From an uncultured Eubacteriales bacterium (GTDB lineage: Bacteria; Bacillota; Clostridia; Oscillospirales; Acutalibacteraceae), in NCBI GenBank assembly GCA_934466515.1, contig CAKSLH010000003.1, positions 186,001 through 250,000 of the forward strand: a DNA stretch of 64,000 nt. Direction: 5' to 3'. A program made the translations under genes and the position numbers. The notes below the pieces were generated by a model. It had not been told where the DNA came from. It made no database searches and saw nothing but the letters and a program-made list of their open reading frames with translations. This document shows positions 27,253 through 34,215 of the stretch, in pieces. Within the stretch, counting starts at the first letter, position 1; every line of letters starts with the position of its first letter.

Positions 27253-27281
27253 TTGACAGCGGAACGAACAGGGTTTATAAT
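27253..27281 (+). promoter_or_regulatory. Consensus promoter for the dockerin protein gene
   Basis: TTGACA (27253-27258), a 17-base spacer and TATAAT (27276-27281): a perfect sigma-70-type consensus, about 35 bases before the start codon. Confidence 0.85.
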
Positions 27282-27315
27282 AAAAATGTATTGTTATATC
27301 AAAGGGTGGGATAAT

Positions 27316-28836
27316 ATGTCGAAACAAAAAAGATTTTTAAGCTTGCTTCTTGCTGTTTTGACGGTTGTCGCCGCCCTTTTTTGCACTAATAATTTTGTCT
27401 CGGCTCAGAATTCGGTAGGAATTGTGACAGGTGATTTAGTTTCACTTAGAAAATCTCCTACCACAAGCTCAGGAAAGATTACAAGTCTTAATATCGGAAC
27501 CGAGGTTGAAATTCTCGAAAAGGTAACAGGCAATGAACCTTCAACAGAAGCTGGCCACGGTACCGATTGGTATAAGGTAAGATATAACGGTCAGGAGGGC
27601 TATATTTACGGGTATTATATCAAGCTTAAAACCGTTGACGGGGATTTCGAAACCCTGCTTGCCCAGTTCCCCGAAAGCTATAAGCCGTATTTAAGGGTTC
27701 TTCATAATATTTACCCTAATTATAAATTCATTCCCGATAAGCTTAATATGTCTTTTGATGATGCAGTCAATGCCGAATATGATAGAATGCTTAAAATGGC
27801 ACCTATTGGTTGGCCTGTTTATGGGGACGAAAGATGGTATTCTTCTCAGCCCGGAGCCTTTAATGATGACGGAACAAGAAAAATTGCGGACGGAAATTCA
27901 TGGTATTATGCTTCAAGAATAGCCATAGCATATTTTATGGACCCGAGAAACTTCCTTTCAGGCACGGATTTTTATATGTTTGCCGAGCAAGGTTATGATT
28001 CGAAAACTCAAACAAGAGATATTTTAAGGACAGTTATAAAAGGCACTTTTTTAGAAAAAGGCTATGACAATAATCCGGACGCTTATATAAACGATATTAT
28101 GGAAGCGGCGGAAATAACTAAGGTCAATCCGTGCGTTCTTGCGGCAACGATAATTATCGAGCAGGGAACTAACGGAACGAGCGGTCTTATCAGCGGAACA
28201 TATCCGGGCTTTGAAGGATATTATAATTTCTTCAATATCGGGGCTTACGGCTCCGGAATCGATACTGTTATCGTTTCCGGACTTACAAAGGCAAAGGAAA
28301 AGGGTTGGAATACAAGAAGGCTTTCTATAATCGGCGGAGCGCAGACCTATGCCGACGGATATATAAGCAGAGGACAGGATACATATTATTATAAGGATTT
28401 CAATGTTGTAAGCGTCCCATATTATTCTCACCAATATGCAGGAAATCTTTGGGATTCAAAAAATAATGCTAGCAGATTTGCAAAGGCTTTTGCGGATAAT
28501 ACATCCGGTGCTTTAACATTTAAAATTCCGGTTTATACTTCCATTCCCGATACTGTTTCTATAAAGCCCGATCAAAGCAGTAATCCAGACCCCGCTCCTA
28601 CTCCTGATCCTACCCCCGACCCGACTCCAACGCCCTCGGGAACAAACGGCGATGTCAACGGAGACGGAGCTATAGATATAGTCGACCTTGCGGCAATGAA
28701 ATTCCACATGCTCGGCAGACAGCAGCTGAGCGGTGCGGCTTTCAATCGCGCCGATATAAATAAGGATGGGGTTATAGATGTTGTCGATCTAGCGGCAGTC
28801 AAATTCTATCTTTTGGGTATGAGAACATCTTTATAA
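27316..28836 (+). CDS. Secreted SH3-glucosaminidase with type I dockerin
   Basis: A 506-residue secreted protein. The order is signal peptide (1-31, cleavage after VSA), bacterial SH3 domain (about 35-100, ending DWYKVRYNGQEGYIYGYYIK), a glucosaminidase-type peptidoglycan hydrolase domain (about 190-400, with the catalytic-region Glu in AATIIIEQGTNG), a Pro/Thr/Asp linker of PDPTP repeats, and a C-terminal dockerin. The dockerin has two calcium-binding segments, GDVNGDGAIDIVDLAAMKFHMLG and ADINKDGVIDVVDLAAVKFYLLG. ATG 27316 follows GGGTGGGA; the longer frame lacks an RBS. A dockerin implies attachment to a cohesin, and the next gene encodes a cohesin-like protein. Confidence 0.88.
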   Translation: MSKQKRFLSLLLAVLTVVAALFCTNNFVSAQNSVGIVTGDLVSLRKSPTTSSGKITSLNIGTEVEILEKVTGNEPSTEAGHGTDWYKVRYNGQEGYIYGYYIKLKTVDGDFETLLAQFPESYKPYLRVLHNIYPNYKFIPDKLNMSFDDAVNAEYDRMLKMAPIGWPVYGDERWYSSQPGAFNDDGTRKIADGNSWYYASRIAIAYFMDPRNFLSGTDFYMFAEQGYDSKTQTRDILRTVIKGTFLEKGYDNNPDAYINDIMEAAEITKVNPCVLAATIIIEQGTNGTSGLISGTYPGFEGYYNFFNIGAYGSGIDTVIVSGLTKAKEKGWNTRRLSIIGGAQTYADGYISRGQDTYYYKDFNVVSVPYYSHQYAGNLWDSKNNASRFAKAFADNTSGALTFKIPVYTSIPDTVSIKPDQSSNPDPAPTPDPTPDPTPTPSGTNGDVNGDGAIDIVDLAAMKFHMLGRQQLSGAAFNRADINKDGVIDVVDLAAVKFYLLGMRTSL

Positions 28837-28854
28837 ATAAAAGGAGCTTTCAGT

Positions 28855-30360
28855 ATGAAAAAAACTTTTAAAATTATAGCTTCATGGCTTTTGGCAGTAA
28901 CCGTTGCCTTTTCTGTTTTCTGTTTTTCGGCTTCCGCCGCAACGGCTTCGGTTTCCCTCGGAATAAATAACGGCGGAAAATTCCGCGTCGGTAATACCGT
29001 TACCGTCACCGTTAAATATACCGCGTCCGATGCAATAGGCGCCGCAGAGGCAAATATAAGCTTTTCTACAGGAGTGCTTAAATATTCCTCTTCTACCGGC
29101 GGAGACGCAACGGTAGGAAACGGCGCAATCAAAATAATAGATACAGGATTTAACGGAACCTCAAAAACCGCTACATATACGGTTAAGTTTATGGCAATTG
29201 CAAACGGAGACGGTTCTGTCAGCGCTTCCGTAACAGGCGTTAATATTGCGGGAACAAGAATGTCGGCTTCTTCTTCGGTTTCCGTTAATGTTTCAAGGTC
29301 TGAAAACGCAACACTTTCTTCTCTTTCGGTTAGCGGAGCAACCCTTTCGCCCGCATTCAATCCTAATACTACTTCTTATACGGCATTTGTAAAAAATCCC
29401 GTTGATTCGGTTTCGGTAAAGGCAGGCGTTGCCGACGCCGGCGCTACCGTTGCAGGAGCGGGAACGGTAAAGCTTAAGGTCGGAGAAAATTCCGTAACCG
29501 TTACCGTCACCGCAGCTAACGGCACAGCTAAAAAATCCTATACAATTAAAATTAAAAGAATGTCCGAGGAAGAAACAAAGGCTTATGAGCAGCAGCTTCG
29601 CGACAGCGATCCGCTTCTCGTTGAAATTGACGGCAAGGATTACCACTTGGTTTCCGACACTGCCGCATATACGGCTTTCGGCGGATTTACGGTCGGCGAG
29701 TTTACCAGAAAAGACACAAAAATTCCCTGTCTTTCGGACGAAGCAGGTAAATATACGCTTTGCTATCTTACAGCCGATGAGGACGAGCAGAAAACAAATG
29801 TCCTTTATATCAAAAATGAGGAAAATTATACGGTTGCCCCGTATATAGTCTCAAATAATAAGCTTTATATTATCGAGGAGTCTCCTAAGGCAGTTCCCGA
29901 GGGCTTTAAAAAGACTGAGGTCGAAATAAACGGCGTTAAAGCAAAAGCCATGCAGTTCACCTCTGATAAAATGGTCGATTTCTTTATTCTTTATTGCTAT
30001 AACGGCGGAAGCGATTCATACTTCAGATATGATTTCGAGGAAAAAACTTTGCAGAGAGCCCCCGATTTCGAAATGGGAGCGGTAAAGGAAGCAAGCACAC
30101 AAAAAAGCGGACTTTTTGATAAGTTTTTAAAGCTCTCTTCCTCAGCAAAGCTGATAGTTGTATTCCTTTTGCTTGCCGCGGTCTGCATCGTAGTCCTCAT
30201 CATACTTCTTATTGTAAGACTTGTTTCAAAAAAGAGAAGAAACAGCTTTGATTTTGATGACGATTCGGAGGGTCTGTTTGTAAACGAAGAAATAACCGAC
30301 GGACTTAATTTCGTCGGCGATGATACCTCACCCGACCAAAACGATTTCCCCGAACAGTAA
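28855..30360 (+). CDS. Membrane-anchored cohesin-like / cadherin-like beta-sandwich protein
   Basis: A 501-residue surface protein. The order is signal peptide (1-28, ending SASA), a cohesin-like domain (about 30-145, with NTVTVTVKYTASDAIGAAEANISF and the GVLKYSS strand), a cadherin-like beta-sandwich (about 150-235, LSSLSVSGATLSPAFNPNTTSYT), an extracellular domain of unknown type (240-400), one transmembrane helix (about 428-452) with an RRN-type positive stop, and an acidic cytoplasmic tail of about 45 residues. It starts 18 bases after the dockerin-bearing hydrolase, in the same transcript. I infer that it anchors that enzyme through cohesin-dockerin binding; this is not shown by sequence alone. 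Confidence 0.78.
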   Translation: MKKTFKIIASWLLAVTVAFSVFCFSASAATASVSLGINNGGKFRVGNTVTVTVKYTASDAIGAAEANISFSTGVLKYSSSTGGDATVGNGAIKIIDTGFNGTSKTATYTVKFMAIANGDGSVSASVTGVNIAGTRMSASSSVSVNVSRSENATLSSLSVSGATLSPAFNPNTTSYTAFVKNPVDSVSVKAGVADAGATVAGAGTVKLKVGENSVTVTVTAANGTAKKSYTIKIKRMSEEETKAYEQQLRDSDPLLVEIDGKDYHLVSDTAAYTAFGGFTVGEFTRKDTKIPCLSDEAGKYTLCYLTADEDEQKTNVLYIKNEENYTVAPYIVSNNKLYIIEESPKAVPEGFKKTEVEINGVKAKAMQFTSDKMVDFFILYCYNGGSDSYFRYDFEEKTLQRAPDFEMGAVKEASTQKSGLFDKFLKLSSSAKLIVVFLLLAAVCIVVLIILLIVRLVSKKRRNSFDFDDDSEGLFVNEEITDGLNFVGDDTSPDQNDFPEQ

Positions 30361-30376
30361 ATAGTTTAAAAACCTG

Positions 30377-30409
30377 CGCCCCTATGCTTTTGGCATAGGG
30401 GCGTGTTTT
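30377..30409 (+). terminator. Terminator of the glucosaminidase-cohesin operon
   Basis: A perfect 11-bp GC-rich stem (30377-30387 with 30393-30403), a 5-base loop, then GTTTT. Confidence 0.85.
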
Positions 30410-30523
30410 CTAGATGTTAGACATTAGATTTTAGATATTAGACCATTGTGTGCCTTTCGGCACGAAAATTATAAAGAAATTCTTTTTATGGCTAACATCT
30501 GTCATCTAGTGTCTAGTATCTAG
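30408..30523. repeat. Imperfect long inverted-repeat element, complete copy
   Basis: About 116 bases. The left arm (30409-30445, starting TCTAGATGTTAGACATTAGA) and the right arm (30487-30523, ending TGTCTAGTATCTAG) are inverted copies of about 36 bases with a few mismatches, mostly of the G/T type. A small hairpin GTGTGCC-TTT-CGGCAC lies in the middle. The first 52 bases recur exactly at 31303. It encodes nothing. It resembles a miniature inverted-repeat or REP-like element. Confidence 0.7.
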
Positions 30524-30554
30524 TATGAGGGATATTTTTTAAATCTGATAAAAC

Positions 30555-30704
30555 TTAATTTTTGCCGCTGTTGTTTTCTAAGTATTTAGTAATGATGTAT
30601 TCTATCATATTGTTTCGCGGTCTTTGTTCTTTCTCAGCCTGTCTGTCAAGCTTTTCTAAAAGCTTTTCGTCAAGTCTTAGGTTAATTTGTTTTTTATCCG
30701 TCAT
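30555..30704 (-). CDS. Small ribbon-helix-helix (CopG/Arc-type) repressor
   Basis: A 49-residue protein. It begins MTDKKQINLRLDEKLLEKLD, the beta-strand plus helix A of a ribbon-helix-helix fold, followed by EKEQRPRNNMIEYIITKYLE as helix B with the usual RN-N/S turn. Such dimers bind DNA through the N-terminal strand. ATG 30704 is preceded by GAGGTG. The upstream region carries several GGTAAC/GTTACC sites, one overlapping its own leader, so it most likely represses itself and the divergent DUF6809 gene. No toxin gene is directly linked. Confidence 0.82.
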   Translation of the reverse strand: MTDKKQINLRLDEKLLEKLDRQAEKEQRPRNNMIEYIITKYLENNSGKN

Positions 30705-30708
30705 AATA

Positions 30709-30833
30709 ACACCTCGTTACCATTATAGTATATTTTTATCAAATTTCAAGATAACACTTTGTTACCTTTTTACGAATTTATTAATTATTCTTGACAAGGG
30801 TAACACTTTAATATATAATTATGGTAACATATA
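30709..30833. promoter_or_regulatory. Shared control region with GGTAAC operator array and divergent promoters
   Basis: The leftward promoter has TTGAAA (30749-30744) and TATAAT (30727-30722) with a 16-base spacer. The rightward promoter has TTGACA (30791-30796) and TATAAT (30814-30819) with a 17-base spacer. GTTACC or GGTAAC half-sites occur near 30716, 30761, 30799 and 30823. On the minus strand one forms the near-palindrome GGTAACA-AAG-TGTTATC, and another lies inside the rightward spacer. This layout is expected of an autoregulated ribbon-helix-helix repressor. Confidence 0.72.
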
Positions 30834-30864
30834 GATACCACTATTTTTGAATGGAGTAAAATCA

Positions 30865-31119
30865 ATGACCATACTTGAAAATCTGTATTACGGAAATATT
30901 GCACCGTTTGAGCGCAAAATAACCGACGGTGAAACGATTGATAAAGCAATTTTTCTTGAAGATAAATTAAAAGCGGAGCTTACAGAGGAGCAAAAAGCTC
31001 TGTTTGAAGCATTTGAAAAAGCAGAGTCCGAGGTTTCCTGCGAAGAAGAGGTTAGAGCTTTTACAGCAGGCTTTAAGTTGGGGGTTAGGCTGATAAGAGA
31101 GGTATTTGAGACGGAATAA
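30865..31119 (+). CDS. DUF6809-family small helical protein
   Basis: An 84-residue protein starting MTILENLYYGNIAPFER, which matches the DUF6809 family found in many gut Clostridia; function unknown. The rest is predicted mostly helical and acidic, ending AFTAGFKLGVRLIREVFE. TGGAG at 30852-30856 fits ATG 30865. It is transcribed from a promoter carrying GGTAAC sites and is divergent from the ribbon-helix-helix gene. It may be part of a small mobile or stress-related cassette, since repeat copies lie on both sides. Confidence 0.72.
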   Translation: MTILENLYYGNIAPFERKITDGETIDKAIFLEDKLKAELTEEQKALFEAFEKAESEVSCEEEVRAFTAGFKLGVRLIREVFETE

Positions 31120-31230
31120 AAGATGTGCGGCTTCGCCGCTTATATAACCAAACCCTATCGTCTTTGCCTTCGGCAAATCCACTTCCCCTGTAGTCTTTAG
31201 GGGAAACTTGGGTTCCTGCTGAAACTAAAA
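31120..31230. other. Noncoding spacer with three small hairpins
   Basis: I see no gene here. Short stems are GCGGC-TTC-GCCGC, TTTGCC-TTC-GGCAAA and TTCCCCT with AGGGGAA. The first could end the DUF6809 transcript. Confidence 0.45.
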
Positions 31231-31304
31231 CAAGGCTCCCTTCTTATTGACGAATGTCAATACAGAGGGGAGCTGTCAGCGTAAGCTGACTGAGGGGTAT
31301 TCTT
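31231..31304. repeat. Structured dispersed repeat, copy B
   Basis: Second copy of the element at 26140-26210. Its inner hairpin uses TATTGAC (31245-31251) with GTCAATA (31256-31262) instead of TTTTCAC/GTGAAAA. The flanking GGCTCCCTTC and GAGGGGAGCTGTCAGCG...CTGACTGAGGGGTATTC are nearly identical. Confidence 0.75.
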
Positions 31305-31393
31305 CTAGATGTTAGACATTAGATTTTAGATATTAGACCATTGTGTGCCTTTCGACACGGAAATTAAATAAAAATTTAATTTGGTCTAACATA
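31303..31393. repeat. Inverted-repeat element, second (3'-diverged) copy
   Basis: The first 52 bases are identical to 30408-30459, and the following 12 differ at two positions. The right arm is shortened: TTAGACCA pairs with TGGTCTAA at 31381-31388, but the outer part of the arm is lost. It abuts copy B of the other repeat, making a composite repeat block. Confidence 0.7.
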
Positions 31394-31415
31394 TAGTTAA
31401 AGTCACGAAATTTTT

Positions 31416-32027
31416 TTATTTTTCTTTTACGGTTATGCTTTCGATAACAGGCTGATTTTCCTTTAAAACCGTTCCGTTGTCATCGGTGACAGGTGTGTTT
31501 TTTGCAATATCGTCAACAATATCCATTCCGCTTGTAACCTTTCCGAAGGCGGCATACTGTCCGTCAAGCGAGGTTGCGGTCTGGTGCATTATGAAAAACT
31601 GCGAGGAGGCGCTGTCGGGGTCTGAAGAGCGCGCCATTGAAATAACTCCTCTTTCGTGTGACAGATTATTTACAAATCCGTTCGCGGTGAATTCGCCGGT
31701 AATAGTTTTTTCACTGCCGCCTGTTCCGTCGCCGTTGGGGTCACCGCCCTGAATCATAAAGCCTGATATAATTCGGTGGAAGGTAAGTCCGTTATAAAAG
31801 CCCGAGTCGGCAAGCTCCTTGAAATTTTTAACGGTTTTAGGCGCAAGATTCCCGTAAAGCTCAAGCTTTATAGTTCCTTTGTCCTTAACTGTTATCTCGG
31901 CTGTGTGGGTCACTGTGTAATCATCCGAAGTATCCTTCGTATCGGTGCTTTCCTTGCCGCAGCCTGCGAAGGTAAAAACCATTGCAAGGCAGATAAGAAG
32001 CGCTGTAAGCTTAAAAATTGTTTTCAT
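31416..32027 (-). CDS. Lipoprotein cyclophilin-type peptidyl-prolyl isomerase
   Basis: A 203-residue protein. A signal peptide ends in the lipobox FAGC (Cys20), then a short linker, then a cyclophilin domain from about residue 40 (FHRIISGFMIQGGDPNGDGTGG with the catalytic Arg, and ARSSDPDSASSQFF). It should catalyse proline isomerisation in proteins folding outside the membrane. ATG 32027 follows AAAGGAAAG; the frame continues upstream into the carboxypeptidase gene without an RBS. It overlaps the end of that gene by 17 bases, so the two are translationally coupled. Confidence 0.9.
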   Translation of the reverse strand: MKTIFKLTALLICLAMVFTFAGCGKESTDTKDTSDDYTVTHTAEITVKDKGTIKLELYGNLAPKTVKNFKELADSGFYNGLTFHRIISGFMIQGGDPNGDGTGGSEKTITGEFTANGFVNNLSHERGVISMARSSDPDSASSQFFIMHQTATSLDGQYAAFGKVTSGMDIVDDIAKNTPVTDDNGTVLKENQPVIESITVKEK

Positions 32028-33357
32028 TGTCGTTGTCTTTCCTTTCGTTGTATGGGATATATTTAACGCGGCGCTTTTTCGAACGTCCGGCATTTAACCT
32101 GATTATAAGAATTATAAAGATTAGAACAAAAAGTCCTATTAAAATATAAATTATTTTCATGTAAACCGAGGAAAAGAACTTTTTAACACTTCTCCAGATT
32201 GTAAGCAGGGTACTTTTCTTGACATTTTCCTGCGCTATGAGGTTAACTGTTCCTATAACCTCTTCGGCGTATATAACATCCGCCGTCGCTATTACCTGTC
32301 CTTTTTTTATCGGTGCGTCAATGCTCTTTTTGCCTTTGAAATCGGGTTTTACCGTAATCGTTGATTCGTCCGCTTCTTTTGGCAGGATTGCGACAAAATC
32401 CTTTTCGACATAAAGCTTTATAAAATCGGTGTCAAACGAAAGATTAACGGGAATTTCGCATACCGGCGACTGCGTGCTTGCCGCCTGCTTGAAGGAGAAA
32501 TTATTGAAAGCCCACCTGTAAAGATTTTTGCTGTCTATAAATTCGTATCTGCGCTCCTTTGAATTGGTGCATCCGAAAAGCAGGCACATGTAATTATAAC
32601 CGTTGTATGACGCCGTGCTTACAAGACATCTTCCTGCCTCGTCGGTAAAGCCTGTCTTTACTCCTTTGGCATACATGTAATAGTAATTTGTGGTGTTATC
32701 CTGCAGGAAGTTCGTGGTAGAAAGCGTTCTTTGGGGTGACATATTTGTTGCAGGAACCGTATATCTCGCACTCTCGCAAACTTTTTTGAAGGTTTCGTTT
32801 TTAAGCGCGTATTTTGTAAGAATATAAGTATCATAAGGGGTTGTGTAATGATTATCGTCATGCAGACCTACGGGGTTTGTGTAATGAGTGCCCGTAAGCT
32901 TTAACTCCTTTGCCTTGCTGTTCATCATTTCAACAAAGCTGTCAACAGAACCGCCGTAAAACTGCGCCGCAAGATATGCACAGTCTCCGTATGAGGACAT
33001 CAGAACATAGTAGACCATGTCAAGCTGGGTCACTTCTTCTCCTGCCTTAAGTCCTGAAACCGCGCTTCCCGTTCCGCTGATAAGCTTGAGAATTTCCTGA
33101 GTCATCGCGATTTTGGCATTCGGGTCATACTTATCGCTTTCAAGCATTAAGGTGACCGTCATGATTTTCGTTATGGAAGCAGGATAAACCTTTGCCGTTT
33201 CGTTTTTTTTGTAAAGCACCCTGTCGGTATCTAATGATACGAGCATTGCCTGCTTTGCGTTTACCTCAAAGCCCGTCGGGTCATAAGCAAAAGCTGTAAC
33301 AGAAGTGCCGAGAACTATAAAAAGACAAAATATTAAGGAAAAAATTCTTTTTTTCAT
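32011..33357 (-). CDS. D-alanyl-D-alanine carboxypeptidase (DacF/PBP5 type)
   Basis: A 448-residue penicillin-binding protein. The order is signal peptide (1-24, ending AFA), peptidase S11 domain with the active serine in ASITK, second motif region SSYGDCAY, KTG triad in GVKTGFTDEAG, a beta-rich C-terminal PBP5 domain, and a C-terminal membrane segment (about residues 400-425) with a basic tail. It trims the last D-Ala from peptidoglycan stem peptides. The second motif reads S-Y-G where S-x-N is usual. ATG 33357 follows GGGAG. It is coupled with the cyclophilin gene. Confidence 0.9.
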   Translation of the reverse strand: MKKRIFSLIFCLFIVLGTSVTAFAYDPTGFEVNAKQAMLVSLDTDRVLYKKNETAKVYPASITKIMTVTLMLESDKYDPNAKIAMTQEILKLISGTGSAVSGLKAGEEVTQLDMVYYVLMSSYGDCAYLAAQFYGGSVDSFVEMMNSKAKELKLTGTHYTNPVGLHDDNHYTTPYDTYILTKYALKNETFKKVCESARYTVPATNMSPQRTLSTTNFLQDNTTNYYYMYAKGVKTGFTDEAGRCLVSTASYNGYNYMCLLFGCTNSKERRYEFIDSKNLYRWAFNNFSFKQAASTQSPVCEIPVNLSFDTDFIKLYVEKDFVAILPKEADESTITVKPDFKGKKSIDAPIKKGQVIATADVIYAEEVIGTVNLIAQENVKKSTLLTIWRSVKKFFSSVYMKIIYILIGLFVLIFIILIIRLNAGRSKKRRVKYIPYNERKDNDNENNF

Positions 33358-33434
33358 GGAAATCTCCCTGTAAATATGATACAATATATTATACAATAAT
33401 TTTTGACGAAAATAAAGAGTTAAAATCAGAAAGG

Positions 33435-34151
33435 TTGATTAAGCGCTTGATTTATGTTACCGGTGATATGCACGGCTGCCTCGAGCGGCTTTATGACCGT
33501 GAATTCAGAAAGCTTAAAAAAGGCGATATTTTAATAGTCTGCGGAGACTTCGGATATATTTTTGACGGCTCTAAAACCCAAAAGCAGGTTGTGGATTTTC
33601 TTTCAAAAAGAAAATTTGTAACCGCCTTTGTTGAGGGCACGCATGACGATATGGATACTATAAACCGCTCAAGAGTAACCGTCTGGAAGGGCGGAAAGGT
33701 TCATAGAATAAAGGGAAATCTTCTTCACCTTATGCGCGGACAGATTTTTGATATTGACGGCTTTTCGGTCTTCACCTTCGGCGGCGGAGAGAGCGAGGAC
33801 AGGGATATGAGAATTGAAAACAATCTTTGGTGGAGAGACGAGGAGCCTACCGCCGAAGAGCTTGCCGACGGCGCAAAGGCGCTTGACGACGCAGGCTGTC
33901 ATGTCGATTATATCATAACCCATGAGCCGCCTTCACTTGTTAAATCCGCAATGCTTTTAAGACAGGGCGATATCGACCATGTCAGTAAGCTCAACGGCTA
34001 TTTTGAAGAAATCGGCAGGTCCTGTACATTTAAGCATTGGTTTTTCGGTTCTTTGCATGAGGACCGCCAGCTTACAAGCCGCTATACCTGCGTTTTTAAA
34101 AAGGTCATTCCTATTGATTACAGCGAAAGACGGGCAGGACACGCAAAATAG
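33435..34151 (+). CDS. Metallophosphoesterase with altered GNH motif
   Basis: A 238-residue calcineurin-like phosphoesterase: VTGDMHG (metal ligands D and H), CGDFGY (D ligand), then EGTHDDMD where the family normally has GNH[D/E], followed by GGKVHRI and LMRGQIFDIDG, THEPPS and GSLHEDRQ. Relatives in Clostridia share the GGKVH and MRGQ blocks. The substrate is unknown. No ATG gives a full N-terminus; TTG 33435 (right after AGAAAGG) or TTG 33447 must be used. It stands alone between divergent dac and the pseudokinase gene. Confidence 0.8.
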   Translation: MIKRLIYVTGDMHGCLERLYDREFRKLKKGDILIVCGDFGYIFDGSKTQKQVVDFLSKRKFVTAFVEGTHDDMDTINRSRVTVWKGGKVHRIKGNLLHLMRGQIFDIDGFSVFTFGGGESEDRDMRIENNLWWRDEEPTAEELADGAKALDDAGCHVDYIITHEPPSLVKSAMLLRQGDIDHVSKLNGYFEEIGRSCTFKHWFFGSLHEDRQLTSRYTCVFKKVIPIDYSERRAGHAK

Positions 34152-34169
34152 CCTGATTTTTGAAAAGCA

Positions 34170-34198
34170 TTGACAGATGTGATATACTATATTAAAAT
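34170..34198 (+). promoter_or_regulatory. Promoter of the pseudokinase gene
   Basis: TTGACA (34170-34175), a 17-base spacer and TAAAAT (34193-34198). Confidence 0.72.
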
Positions 34199-34215
34199 GC
34201 CTTGGAGGTAATTTT

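Noticed and set aside
28590..28640. Tandem CCxACxCC repeat near the end of the glucosaminidase gene
   Set aside because: It encodes the Pro-Thr-Asp linker before the dockerin, a normal feature of secreted modular enzymes.
30562..30834. 90-codon plus-strand frame rich in Ser/Phe/Ile
   Set aside because: It is the antisense of the small ribbon-helix-helix gene and runs across its promoter region.
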